Shown: piece by piece, positions 36,225 through 47,639 of the stretch | How positions within the stretch are numbered: the stretch's first letter is position 1 | How the letters are laid out: each line of letters begins with the position of its first letter | Assembly (NCBI RefSeq): GCF_964340395.1 | Contig: NC_135558.1 | Span: 15,578,000-15,641,999, forward strand | Length of the DNA stretch: 64,000 nt | Direction: 5' to 3' | From: Glandiceps talaboti | Taxonomy: Eukaryota; Hemichordata; Enteropneusta; Spengelidae | Notes under the pieces: generated by a model | Told to the model about the DNA's origin: nothing | Database searches by the model: none | Seen by the model: only the letters and a program-made list of their open reading frames with translations | Program-made: the position numbers and the translations under genes

Positions 36225-36611
36225 ATCTCGGGGGGGGGGGGGTACTCCCCTTATTTGAGTATATGTATATGTGCCGCCCTTTAAGGGCGCTTTTTTAGCC
36301 CTTTTGGTCTAAAATGGGGTCTACTTTTTTCGAGCTGAAGAGGCTAAAACGGGGTCCACTTTGTATTATTTTCGATTTTGCTTGGTCTAACAAAGGGTTC
36401 ATTGTCTTTAATCATGACTGCCATTAATTGCCCCAAAATTTTGCCTCCCAAAGAAAATGTATTAAGGTCTAAACTATCATCTTTTAAAAACATGTAATGG
36501 TCTAAAATGGGGTATTGATTTTTGGTCAAAGTGGAGTTACCAGCATTGGCCAACACACCCCTATCAGAGCTGACCACTTGTACCGCCCCCTGCCTGACAG
36601 GCACTACTGCC
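36225..36611. repeat. Unidentified repeat with TCTAAAATGGGGTCTAC blocks
   Basis: A G-run, a perfect short hairpin (CCCTTTAAGGGCG) and repeated TCTAAAATGGGGT / GCTAAAACGGGGTCCAC phrases. It has the style of a non-autonomous transposon end; no coding. It directly abuts the large palindrome. Confidence 0.45.
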
Positions 36612-37476
36612 CACATTCACTATTGCTATTTTGCTAGACGACATGTTTGTGAAATGTATTCTGGTTTTAAAACTTTACAAAAGCATCTGTAAACACCTTA
36701 AAATGACCTTTTTTCAGTCAGTTCCCTTCGGATTTACTTCGAGAGTTTCAGGTATTTCCGGTCCGACCTCGACCACGCGATTTTATAATGTCATAAGAAG
36801 AAGTCGTTAGCACTAAAGCTATGACGAGCGTAGTCAACAGGTGAACACAACTCAACAGCGTTGTGAAAAAATACATTGCTGGTGATTTTAATAGACATCA
36901 CTAAACAAAAACTACAGTCTACATGTCTTATTAACCAATAGCAACATTTACCGATATTTACTCACACTATCTGCCGTGTCTTTGGGCATAAATGCAAAAT
37001 ACTGTGTCCCCATATTATGACAAAATAAATCAAAACGGCTTTACAAGTGTTTATGTACATCTAGTCTAGCCGTTTTGATTTATTTTGCCATAATATGGCG
37101 ACATAATATTTAGCATTTATACCCACAGGCAGTGACAATTAGTCAGAAAGTGCGAGTTAATATCGGTAAATGTTGGTTAATGTAGACTGTAGTTTTCATT
37201 TACTGATGTCTATTACAACCACCAGCAATGTATTTTTTTCACAACGCTGTTGAGTTTTATTCACCTAGTGACTACGTTCGGCATAGCCTTAGTGATAACG
37301 ACTTCTCCTCATGGTCTAGATGGGACCGGAAATACCCGAAAACTATTGAAGTAAATCCGAAAGGAACTGCCTGAAAAAAGGTCATTTTAAGGTGTTTGCA
37401 GACGCTTTTTTAAAGTTTTAAAACCAGAATACATTTCACAAACATGTCGTCTAGCAAAATAGCAATAGTGAATGTG
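36612..37476. repeat. 865-bp palindrome (fold-back element)
   Basis: Arms of ~420 bp: CACATTCACTATTGCTATTT at 36612 matches the complement of the right end at 37476, and inner arms CAAAATAAATCAAAACGGCT / AGCCGTTTTGATTTATTTTG flank a ~30-bp centre near 37044. Arms are about 90% alike by eye. No coding capacity or clear target duplication. Confidence 0.9.
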
Positions 37477-38074
37477 AACATTTTGAATCACTTTTAAACA
37501 AAGTTAAAATACAATCAACACACATAGTCTATATTGACATGACAAACGTTTTTCAGCAAAGGTCAATGAAAACAAGTGAGCATTTGCAAAACAAGCAGAG
37601 TTCCAGGACCAATAGCTATTAATTTAGACTTTTCACATTATAGTTGTCTATGCAGCCTGTGGTGTCAGTGAATTAACAGTGTGTTTACCCTTGAAGAATA
37701 CCATCGCTTGCACAGCATACATAAATCTACCACGACAATATGGAAAGACAGGCTCTTTTGATTGATAATCAATCAATTAATCAATCAATCAATCAACCAA
37801 TCAAAAAAAAACAATCAATCGAGCAATCAATCAAAGAATTTGTGTAGCGCCAAAATCCAGTACGAGGTAATGTTTTATGGCGCCGAACAGGAACAATAGC
37901 AGATCATAGTAAAAGTTAGAAAATGCTTCTAAACAGATGCGTCTTGATATTCTTCTTGATGTATCGACACTATAACTAGGTGATGAACGAAGTTCAAGTG
38001 GTACACATTTCTGTTATTTATTTATTTGTAGATATGCACAATCCTGACTTCATTTTGTCATACCATTATCCAAT
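37477..38074. other. Unassigned, with a CR1/L2-like tail
   Basis: Repeated AATC units at 37758-37832 followed by AATTTGTGTAGCGCCAAAAT are the complement of the GGCGCTATATAAATT...TTGATTGA tail at 22091-22139, so a minus-strand LINE tail is likely at 37755-37870. The rest is unassigned. Confidence 0.55.
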
Positions 38075-38150
38075 ATGATGACTGAATGTGGTTGGACTAC
38101 ACAGATGACCAGGGCTGGGGTAATCTGCCTTTTTTTATCTGTATTGGTAA
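38075..38150 (+). CDS. Candidate first exon: signal peptide (host gene)
   Basis: Tandem ATG codons open a short frame, MMTECGWTTQMTRAGVICLF, followed by LSVL, whose hydrophobic run VICLFLSVL after a positively charged residue looks like a signal peptide. A strong donor GTAAGT begins at 38147. A second GT at 38151 would end the exon in phase 1, matching the phase of the candidate exons at 39995 and 40539. No longer frame continues. It is assigned by splice logic only. It would direct a secreted or membrane protein. Confidence 0.45.
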
Positions 38151-38159
38151 GTAATATAA

Positions 38160-39990
38160 TAAATAATTCATTTCCCCATTTTCCCAATTCATGATTCTAA
38201 AGATTCGCAAACTGCGAGTTACTGTTTGGCAAAGCGTTCTTTTAAATGAAAGTAGATGTTGTCGGTGTCATTTACAGAAAACAAAACACATCAGTTCACT
38301 AATTCCCTGTAAATGTTATTGAGAGTTTCGAGATTTGTTTGCATTATATTTCATCTAAAAATAAGAACTGTGTTACTCTGGGTGATTAATAAGTCTATAT
38401 TTTATACAAGAATTTCTAGCATTATCTAGCTTTGTTTTATAGCACACGTACCCTCTGTTAACATCAATATAGTGATATGAAATTCAAGGGGTGTATGTTT
38501 TAAAACGTGGCGTAATTACCGAAGGTCGTTATCTATCGAACGTATACAGTAATATTTATTGAATAATTACTAAACCTAAGCAGTTCTAGCAGTTAAACTT
38601 AATAGTATGTGTACCAAGTTTCCTTTGACTAGAGCCAGCTGCTCTATAGAAAAGGACAATTTTTGTCTCTCTATGGAAAGGTTCTCATGTTATAATTTCA
38701 TCTGTTTGCCCGTCTGCCTGTCATGTCTGTTTATCTGTTTGCAGAAAAAGCATCTCAGAAGTAAGTCCTTCATTCTTGATATTCATTTCCAATATGGAAA
38801 TATTCAGAATTGATGGGGTGTATGCAAAATTTCAAAGAATATCATTGGCATAATTAATTGTTTTGGGTAAATTGGCTATAAATTAGTTTACAATCTTCAA
38901 ATTTCATGTAATTTGGTATATACATCGATGATTTTGCTTGGTATAGCTTTTTTTGTGACGAGTCATTTGCATAATAAATTAAATTCGCGAATTAAGGAGT
39001 ATATAATGTAATGACCCAGTACTTTCCATTCCAACAATGCGTGTAGGAATAGCAATCAAAAGCATTCAGTTTATAGATGATAGTAATTATCAAGGTTACG
39101 ATGGTATATTCATTAAATAAACAAAATTCGGTGATATGGGTTTTTTGGGGGTGTTACTGGGTCATTATTGGACTTCTTACCTAGGCAATGTCATAAAAAT
39201 GAAAGGTTAGTAAAAAAATCGGTACACACTTTAATGGTAAAAAGTGTCATTGTCGTACTAACTGCAAGGAACTGTTATTGATATTGCTGATGTTATTTTA
39301 CGGTAACCAAGAATGTTATTCAGTATATGGTGGTAAAGGTTTTGCGTCATGCCACATATACCCTATAAATATTATCGTTGGGACTTTCATATTTGAATAA
39401 TATACATACTTAATTTTTTTTTCAATTTCATATAATGCGAAAACTATTTTATTGACAGCATTCAGTTCGTACTGTATGACTGTATGGAAAACTAATCTTT
39501 TTTTGTGTTTTCGTGCTATGTAGGTTTTCCACCTGCCTAGATTTTGTTGTGCTAATATGTTACCATGTCTGTCACCAAAAGGTAAATATATGTTTACATG
39601 ATTATCGAATATGGACCGACTATTGACTGACAGAAAGTGCCCCCGGCGAGTTTTTTGCAAACTTGCCTAATTAATATGGATATGCTTTAGCAGGTTTTTT
39701 GGGAGGAGGGTGTGGAACAATAATATTCATTACGTTGTCCATTACAATGAGTTAGTTTTGCTAATAATTATGCAATTTTTCAAATATTGTATATTGAAAT
39801 CACAGAACTTTATGAAACGATTTACAAATAATTTCATGATAAAAATGACCAAACTTCACTCATAAATTTAACAACAAAGTATTTGTGTATTTTATATTTT
39901 TTTAATAATAATAAAATTGGGTCCTTGTGAAATTCATTATGCAAATGATGAAAACATTTTACCATATATAATTATATATCTATATTCATT
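38160..39990. other. Probable intron, no other gene
   Basis: AT-rich sequence between candidate exons 1 and 2. It contains traces of the ~146-bp tandem-repeat family (38850-39000, TTTGCATAATAAATTAAATT) and no convincing coding segment. Confidence 0.4.
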
Positions 39991-39994
39991 GAAG

Positions 39995-40138
39995 GTCCAT
40001 CATCTATCAGTGAAAATGTGTATCTTGTGCCCTTCGATATTGACGTTAATATAACACCAGGCAAGACATTATGGCTAGACAGCAATATTGATACAGATGA
40101 ACAGCTTTTTAATGTATGTGTTAACAGAACAAAACAAG
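39995..40138 (+). CDS. Candidate exon 2: extracellular segment (host gene)
   Basis: Open between an acceptor (ATTGAAG|GT, 39994) and a donor (CAAG|GTAATT, 40139). Phase 1 at both ends. It reads SENVYLVPFDIDVNITPGKT...TLWLDSN...LFNVCVNRTKQ, hydrophilic and beta-strand-like with potential N-glycosylation sites NIT and NRT. I do not recognise the family. It fits as the first half of an Ig-like ectodomain joined to the next exon. No repeat similarity was seen here. Confidence 0.5.
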
Positions 40139-40538
40139 GTAATTAATTCCCTGCATTAAAAGAAAATATATTTTTTTCTGGCATCGATTCGAATCAGAAT
40201 TTACATATCTTTATTAGGGAGTCGTCCTTATTTACGGCCTGGGGGTCGTATGAGTAGAAGGTATTGAGTCACTCATAAAATCAAATTTCTCTTTGTTTGT
40301 TACTAAGACAATCTGACTACGTATATACTATACCTTGGGCTACTCTTAACTTCTGTTTCTGCCGTGTCTTCTTGATACATTGTTATATATATTCTGTAAA
40401 ATAATTATCTGTATGTTTTTTATCTGTTGTCTATCCACCTCTTTCTTGCCGTTTTAAATTCATTCCTCCTGTGTCACCCTTGCTCTGTCCCTCTTCACCC
40501 TCCCCTTTAATACACACGTGCTACTTTTTGTCCAAAAG

Positions 40539-40733
40539 GAACTAACATAGTTCTGGAATGTACCCGAAATATTGATGGGCACAACAGACTGCAGCGCCAC
40601 AGTCTTAGACGCTGGGAAGGCAAATGGATTTTCGAGATAACTGATATACAAAAATCTGAAGACCATGGATCGCACTACATATGGTGGCTGCTTGCATCTG
40701 GAAAACGGGGAGAGACTGTGGTTTATGTCTTAG
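40539..40733 (+). CDS. Candidate exon 3: Ig-like domain segment (host gene)
   Basis: Acceptor CCAAAAG (to 40538) and donor G|GTATGT (40734). It is 195 bp, phase 1 to phase 1, the symmetry typical of Ig-domain exons. The frame has NIVLECTRN (B-strand cysteine), RRWEGKW (core tryptophan), FEITDIQKSEDHGSHY (the E-F turn resembling the Ig 'D-x-G-x-Y' signature) and a G-strand-like ETVVYVL. The F-strand cysteine expected two residues after the Tyr is replaced by tryptophan (HYIWWLL), so the canonical disulfide would be absent. Following exons (other domains, membrane anchor) were not found before the repeats at 40.87 kb. Confidence 0.55.
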
Positions 40734-40869
40734 GTATGTAAACCTTTCATTATACTCCAAGAAGGAATATGTTATCTATCACATACATTTTACATACTAT
40801 ACAAAATGTTATACTATAAACGCTATGAATTTATTACAATACTATTCCCTCCGTAAAAGAAGGTTATGC

Positions 40870-40882
40870 TCTTGGTATGCTT

Positions 40883-40924
<42 letters not shown>

Positions 40925-41745
40925 GTCCGTCAGTCTGTTTGTCAGCTCTCTATCTGGCAACACGATATCTAAAAATAGCGCCAATGGCGTTGTAGCACAA
41001 CTGTAAAGTTTTTTTAAATATTAGTCTAATGTAGGTACAGGTGTTCATTTGCTGAATGACAATCCAGTTGCCCATCCAACCCTGTTGTTATCTTTGCAAT
41101 ATATGTGATCATATGGCTGTTGCTATGCGCGTGGTCATGTTGCTAGACATATTTGCATACATTTTTTTAATTTATGTTCATTTCAATATTAATCCCTGTT
41201 ATCTTTCATTAGACGTTTATTAATTTGGCTATTTATCTCTTTATCTTTAATACACCACGGTTTGGCTGTTGCTATGGGCGTGGTTACAGTTGCTAGGGGT
41301 ATTTGCATACAGTTTTTGAATGTTTACTCACTTGCCTACTAGATCATAATATTATTTGACCAAAATGTACTGCCATTTGGTTGTCGCTAAGGGCGTGGTC
41401 ATGGTTGCTAGGGCCAACTGTGTCAAACTTTCGTGAAGATAATCTGCAGAATAACACTTTTAGAAACATCTCACCAAGTTTCAGTTTCATTGACCAAGTA
41501 CTCTTTAAGATATAAGTTTTTTACCAAAATTCACATTTTACACCTAATTTGCATATCACTGATGAGATTATTATAAATATTTCTTCATCTATATACCCCC
41601 ATGTGCATCCCCATTAACTTTCAGCCCAATCTGCTCAGTAGTTTTGGATTTAAAGACTTTGATCAGAAATACATTTTTATCCCTAATTGGCATATCAATG
41701 ATGGAATCATCATATCATGAACAATTCTTTATTTAAACACCCCTG
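40870..41745 (-). mobile_element. Tandem-repeat element, opposite orientation to 9436-10785
   Basis: A (CTAT)n tract 40888-40920, then GCGCCAATGGCGTTGTAGCA (compare 10770-10785), GGCGTGGTCATGTTGCTAG-type units (41040-41440) and TTTGGTCAAA/TTGCATATCA phrases to about 41720. Confidence 0.6.
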
Positions 41746-42590
41746 AGGGAGCCGTCATTTACGACCAGAGGAATTGCTTCGAAAATCCACAAAATTTGAG
41801 TAAGCCCCCTCCCCCACCTGGCTTGAAAGTTTTTCGTAATGCCCCTCCTTGGCACGATTTATTTTCATAACTCCCCCCCCCCGGGCCCCCACCACCATTT
41901 TGCAATCATAACTCATTAATTGTTAATTGTGCTACAAACATTATACAAATTGAGGATGAGTGTTCCATTGAAACACCACATGCACACACACTCATACACA
42001 TGTATACATATGCATAACTATGTACATACATACATATATACGTATGTACGTGTAAGTACACGTACGTACATACATACATACATACATACATACATACATA
42101 CATACATACATACATACAAAATGTATACATACATACATACATACATACATACATACATACATACATACATACATTACATATTACATACCTACAATATCAA
42201 ACATTTTATTTTGAATTTTACATTTCCTTAGAACGTTATGAATGTAGTATATTTCAAGAGGAGGGGGTGACAATGAATGCAGCTTATTCCCAAAGTAGTA
42301 CTATAGGTAAAATGTGAAATTAGGTGGTAATACTTGAATTAAAGTTTGAGGGAGACAAGTGGGGTGGGTACGGAGGAGATTTTTGAATTTCAAGGACTAA
42401 AAGAATGCTTTCTGGTGCTATTCTAAGTCAGATTTTGAATAACCCCCCCCCCCCCATCCCCTTCACTCTTCAATTTTGGGTTATGGAGCGATCAGTTATT
42501 ACGACCGGGGGGGGGGGGCACCTCAATTTGGGACTCAAAGAAGGGGGTCATCATTGTTAAAAAGTGAATAGGGTGACCTTATTTTCAACA
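41746..42590. repeat. Repeat ends with C/G runs and (ACAT)n tract
   Basis: (ACAT)n at about 42060-42180 dominates. GAGGGAGCCGTCATTTACGA (41746) and CGATCAGTTATTACGACCGG (42489) may be ends of an unidentified short transposon. A similar phrase (GGGAGTCGTCCTTATTTACG) is at 40217. No coding. Confidence 0.5.
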
Positions 42591-42594
42591 ACTA

Positions 42595-44511
42595 AACGAA
42601 ATCATGAGCCATGCTGCTGTACTTAAATTTCCATACATTTATTGAAAAACCAATGTATGTGCACAAAAAGAAACGTAAAGAACAGAAAAGGCCGATTTGT
42701 GAATTAGAGGAGACTTTAAGGCGCTTGGATGAAAATTTATCTAACCCAACTAATGCAACTATTCTCCAATATGAACAAACGAAAGCTGATCTACAGTATG
42801 AGTATGATGAAATCGCTGAGGAGCGATTATTCGGTCCAGGGCGAATTGGCATGAGCTGGGGGAGAAAAATAACAAGTACTTTTTGCAGTTAGAAAAAAGG
42901 AATGCACAGAAATCCCAGTTAGACTCCCTGTGCCGTGAAGACAGTTCCCTCTGTACCAAGACAAATGAGGTCCTGTCTGAAATTCATTCCTTCTACCAAA
43001 ATTTGTACGCCTCTAGACTTGACTCAAACGATCCCGATCTTGATGTTAGTGGGGAAGTTTTTCTGAGCAATGATGAAATACTAAAATTGACTGATGAACA
43101 AAGAAATTTATGCTAGGGTCCCATTACTGCGGAAGAAGCTCTCACAGCAGTCAAATCTTTCCCCAGTAACAAAACACCAGGGAACGACGGGATCCCTGCC
43201 GACTTTTATAGGGCATTTTGGCCATTGTTTCCAAGTATGTTCTGGATTCCCTTAACACCACATTTGAGGAGGGCAATCTCTTAGTTTCTCAGAAACAAGG
43301 GGTAATTGTTCTTCTTCTCGAGAGAAAAGGTCGCGACAGAAATTTTTTGAAAAACCGGAGGCCAATTTAACTTTTAAACTCGGATTATAAAATAGGCACT
43401 AAATGCCTTGCAAAAAGGTTGGAAAAAGTCCTCACATTATTAACGAATCCCAATCAGCCTTCGTAAAAAATAGATTTATTGGAGATGGGGTTAGATTTGT
43501 TGAAAACATCCTAGACTACACTAAAGAATTAAACCTGTCTGGTATTCTGCTCACAATTGATTTCGAGAAAGCATTTGATTCGGTTGAGTGGCAGTTTTTG
43601 TTCAAAACACTGGTCTCATTTAATTTCGGCCCATCTTGTCAACATTGGATCAAAGTTTTATACGCAGATATATCGAGCCTTGTTATGAATAGGGGCTTTA
43701 TTTCAGGTTATATTCCTTTGGGGCGCGGAGTGAGACAAGGGGACCCCGTGTCCCCATGTTGTTCACCTTGGCACTCGAAGTTTTCCTCTGTTCACTGCGA
43801 TCAGACCAAAACATCAAAGGCATAGAAGTACCAGGTTTTGGCTCTGTAAAGTCTTCCTCATATGCAGATGATCTGACGTGCTTCCTGGCCGATGTGACTT
43901 CATGCAAAAATACCTTTGCTAAGCTAAACGCCTTTAGTACAGTCTCCGGCCTCAGATTAAATTCTAGCAAAGGTGAAGCCCTGTGGCTTGGTAAGGATAG
44001 ATTTAGGAAAGACAAACCATTAGACGTCAAGTGGCCTAACACTCCTATTAAAATAGTAGGTATTTATATCTCATACGATACAGCCCTAGCTATGGAAATG
44101 AATTTTGCCATTCCGCTTGCTAATCTTAGTACTTCTCTCTTAATTTTTGGAAAATGAGGGGTCTCACCCTGTTTGGAAAACTTCAAATTATAAAGTCAAT
44201 GGGAAACTCAAGGGTGCTTTACGTGTTAAATTTAACAGAGAGCTCTTAGACTAGAAAACTCCTTAAAGAAATCAACTCTCTTCTTTTCTCATTTCTTTGG
44301 AATGGCCGTGACAGAGTCGCTAGAAAGACAGTCATTGGAAGCGTTCAGGAAGGGGATCTGGGTATGGCTGATATATTTGCAATATTTAAAGCCCAACGTC
44401 TTAATTGGCTACGTCGATATCTGGATGATTCCATAGTGCAACCATGGAAATGGTTTTTTTAAAAGAAAACTGGAATCGATGGGTGGCATGGAACTTATTA
44501 TGCGTTCCAAT

Positions 44512-44515
<4 letters not shown>
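42595..44515 (+). pseudogene. L1-like non-LTR element, linker and reverse transcriptase
   Basis: Plus-strand frames encode a basic coiled linker (KKKRKEQKRPICELEETLRR), TNEVLSEIHSFYQNLYASR, and KTPGNDGIPADFYRAFW (RT entry, ~43170). Then come SQSAFVKNRFIGDGVRFVEN, motif A LLTIDFEKAFDSVEW (~43550), motif B RGVRQGDPVSP and, in another frame (43756-44157), SSYADDLTCFL (catalytic YADD) and SGLRLNSSKGEAL. Further L1-like thumb sequence (SLLFSFLWNGRD) is readable to ~44500. Breaks include TAG at 43114-43116, a frameshift near 43755, and TGA at 44155. No endonuclease is visible upstream, so the copy is 5' truncated. The RT copies element RNA at a nicked target; this copy is dead. Confidence 0.9.
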
Positions 44516-44562
<47 letters not shown>

Positions 44563-44966
44563 TATTTATTGCCATTGTGCATCATTTAAAAAGAATACAC
44601 TAGGAAAATGTTGCGATGTCGCTCAGGACAAACAATCTACAATCCATACAAGACAACACCAAAACTACCGACATGAGACAAGAGTAAAACTGTTAAAACT
44701 GTTAACACTTTTAAAGATCTATAGCGGCGGCCAGAAGGGAGCAACTGAAAAAGGTTATTTGCGGGATGCGTACTGTCGGTAGCAATAAGAGAGGCTCTGC
44801 GGACAATTCGTTGGTGGTAGAGATTTTCAAGAAATGGCAAATCTGTGACAATTATTTTCGATGCAGTGACCACGATCTTGTTCAGCTTTAATTTATCACT
44901 TTTGGATGCGGCTCCAAACCAAACTGTTATCGAAAAATTCACATTTTCAAAGTTTTGCCAGTTCAC
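44516..44966 (-). mobile_element. CR1/L2-like LINE 3' end nested in the L1-like element
   Basis: Minus-strand frame 44637-44966 reads SITVWFGAASKSDKLKLNKI, TASKIIVTDLP and PANNLFQLLPSGRRYRSL, the typical end of CR1/L2/Rex-like reverse transcriptases. Its 3' tail is an (ATT)n run (44516-44562 on the plus strand as AAT). L1-like coding resumes at 44967. Confidence 0.8.
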
Positions 44967-45972
44967 ATAAACCCATTTCTTACAATCATTCTTAAAACAT
45001 GGAAATCACTGACATCCCCACCTGGCACAGAGACTCATTTCCTTGATCAGTGCATCTGGAACAATGAAAATATTTTAGTGGCAGGGAAGAGTATATTTTT
45101 TAAAGATTTGTACAAACTTGGCTTTAAATATATGGGTCACCTATTTGATACCAATGGTACCATTCTAAAATGGGAGCGTGTTGTTCAGAAGGGTGCTACA
45201 ATTCAGGATTTTCTAAAGTGGTATGCTCTGATCTCTGCATTGCAAGCTGCCAGGAAACAAAATATTGATATGTTAACTTTTACTGTAGGTCATAATGAGG
45301 GTATGCTTGGCATTTTATTCAAAGAATATATGACAGAAGCACTCATTATCATATTAACCAATGCACCACAAAGCGCATCACAGCTGGTATTGTTAAGCAT
45401 TACTTTATTTCTCCTCGGTCAGAATATTTTTCATAACCACGTTGAACAGTATTCAGGAGTGGGAATATATTTACCAGTCACCTTTACAATTAACCTTAGA
45501 TACAAAACTGCATGAATTCCAGTGGAAGCTGCCACATAGCATTCTAGTAACAAATGTTACCCTTTATAAAATGACACCACCCAGAGTTCCCTCAAATGCT
45601 TGCACGTTTTGTGCAGACAATGAGGAAACTCTTCTTCATCTCCTTTTTCACTGTAACCATGTCAGCCAATTTTGGAGAATTTTTAGTGATACATTCGGAA
45701 GAGGCCTGGGCTTCCAGACTCCGCTGAATCCAGAGACAGTTTTGCTTGGAAATTCACATTTTCCAAAAATTGTCAACTTCCTACTACTAGTTGCAAAGAG
45801 ATATATTTATATCGTGAGATGTAATAAAAAGGAGCTTCACTTTGCATACTTTATGAACTATGTCCAGCATGTGCAGAAGACAGAATTCTTCATTGCCAAC
45901 AGGAAAAACAAACTTGATAACCACATAAAAAAATGGGGGAAATATTTACAACTAACTGGTCCACAACCGTGA
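44967..45972 (+). pseudogene. L1-like element, C-terminal part
   Basis: Continuation of the L1-like protein after the nested insertion. Frames 44955-45515 and 45442-45972 overlap (frameshift near 45440-45500). Landmarks are FLDQCIWNNENILVAGKSIF, LKWYALISALQ, and a Cys/His end ACTFCADNEETLLHLLFHC, which is the usual L1 C-terminal zinc-finger-like segment. It ends at TGA 45970-45972. Confidence 0.85.
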
Positions 45973-47100
45973 CTTATATTCAACAATACATTGATCATAT
46001 TGTAAATGTTTCTGTGTTGATTTTTCTGACAGTTGTGTAATGTAACCTTTTTTTCTCCTTTTAGGGACTCGAATAAAAAGTTTATAAACACAACAAAAAT
46101 GTATGTGCACATAAACCAAAAACAAATAACTATAAATATACATTCGAATATAGCATAAACTCGTTGTCTCTTGATAATCACATGCATATGAGTCACAACA
46201 CTACACTATGGCCACCTTTAAACAACAGTTTTGACTCCTCACTATTGCACGCCATGAGTTGCATTGTATCATCTTGTGGTATGAAAACCTGCATGTGTAG
46301 CTGTGCATGTAACACATAAGAAATGAAACATCTTAAGATTTACTTAAGATGGACGGACTGGACCGACTCTAAAATCTGTGCCTTCATTGACCTGAACAAG
46401 TTGAATTGTGCACAAAACATAACCAATCTAGCGTGAGACACACTTTGAAATAATATGTGGCAAATACTGTGATCTAACTGAAAGTGCCTGACCTAGCATG
46501 TGTCTAGATATTGGATATTCAATAGTTCCTATACTTTTTTGTATGTATGCGTTATGATTAATACAATCATCTCCACTCGTGTAGAGTAAAGTTACCAACA
46601 CGCTGTTAATCTGGCTAAACCTGCTTGGCCAAGGGTAAACAGCATATGTCAAAATCCATCACAAACTGACAGGCAGTTGTAATTGGTTACTTAATTCAGA
46701 CAATTGCTGATTGCTATAATATTCACTACGGAACTCTAACTACATCCTGACATTAAATCATGTGGGGACACGATAACGTTATCATGTTTATATGAATGCT
46801 GTCAGGGGTGAATCTTAGATTTATGTGCTAGAGTAATGATTTTGATTACGTGAGTGGAGATTATTGTCATAATCGTAACGCATACTGTATGTATATGAAC
46901 TAGACTAGTACATAGTGTACATTTTTGTATACATGTAGTTCAGTCAAAACTATCATGCCTATGGATTTCAAACCAAACTTTTGCTTAAGAATAAACTTTC
47001 TACCTATGAAAATTGTACCATTAACTAAACGCTACAATGTCTACTTTTCATTATAACATAATACATCCCATGACTTGTCAATGTTACACTCCATGAGTTG
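45973..47100. other. Unassigned
   Basis: 46470-46540 (GTGTCTAGATATTGGATATT) is repeated near 48768-48790. No gene is supported. Confidence 0.35.
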
Positions 47101-47124
47101 CATTGTGTCATCTAGTTGTGAAAA

Positions 47125-47415
47125 ACTCTACACTACTGAGAAGGACTCTGTTTTCAGGGGTTTCATGCCAACCTTATTTTGTGTTTCCCTTGGATCTGCA
47201 CTCTGCATTGGCTGCACAAACACGAAAAAAAAGAAGACCGAGGCAGTCAGATGGCCTCAGATCCGAATCTGAATCTGACACCAACTTTATACTCTGCTCT
47301 ACACTACTGAGGAAGACTCTGTTTTCAGGGGTTTCGTGCCAACCTTATTTTGTTTCCCTTGGATCTGCACTCTGCATTGGCTGCACAAACACGAGAAAAA
47401 AGAAGAGCGAGGCAG
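47125..47415. repeat. ~172-bp direct duplication
   Basis: CACTACTGAGAAGGACTCTG...GGCTGCACAAACACG occurs at about 47130-47225 and again at 47308-47393, with short A-rich ends. The open frames across it are a by-product. Confidence 0.75.
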
Positions 47416-47639
47416 GGTATTTAAGTGATTCAACCTCACCAGAAAACATTTTTTTTCCTTGGCCTTAAAATAGGTTTACAAATTATACAATGAGCGCGGA
47501 GTTCACAAACAGGTGGAATATTTATCATCGTTTCAATTTCGTCAAATATGGACTTATCATTTTCAAATTTCACACACTGATGCACAGATGAATAAAGAGA
47601 AATCGTGTCTTTTTAGATTTTCGATTAGAAGTTTAGGAA

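Noticed and set aside
39316-39660. 114-codon minus-strand frame
   Set aside because: Lies in the probable intron of the Ig-like candidate, with no motif or splice context.
41906-42231. MYVCMYVC / YIHTYIHT frames
   Set aside because: Translations of the (ACAT)n repeat.
45858-46196. 112-codon minus-strand frame
   Set aside because: Mostly antisense to the L1-like C terminus and its tail.
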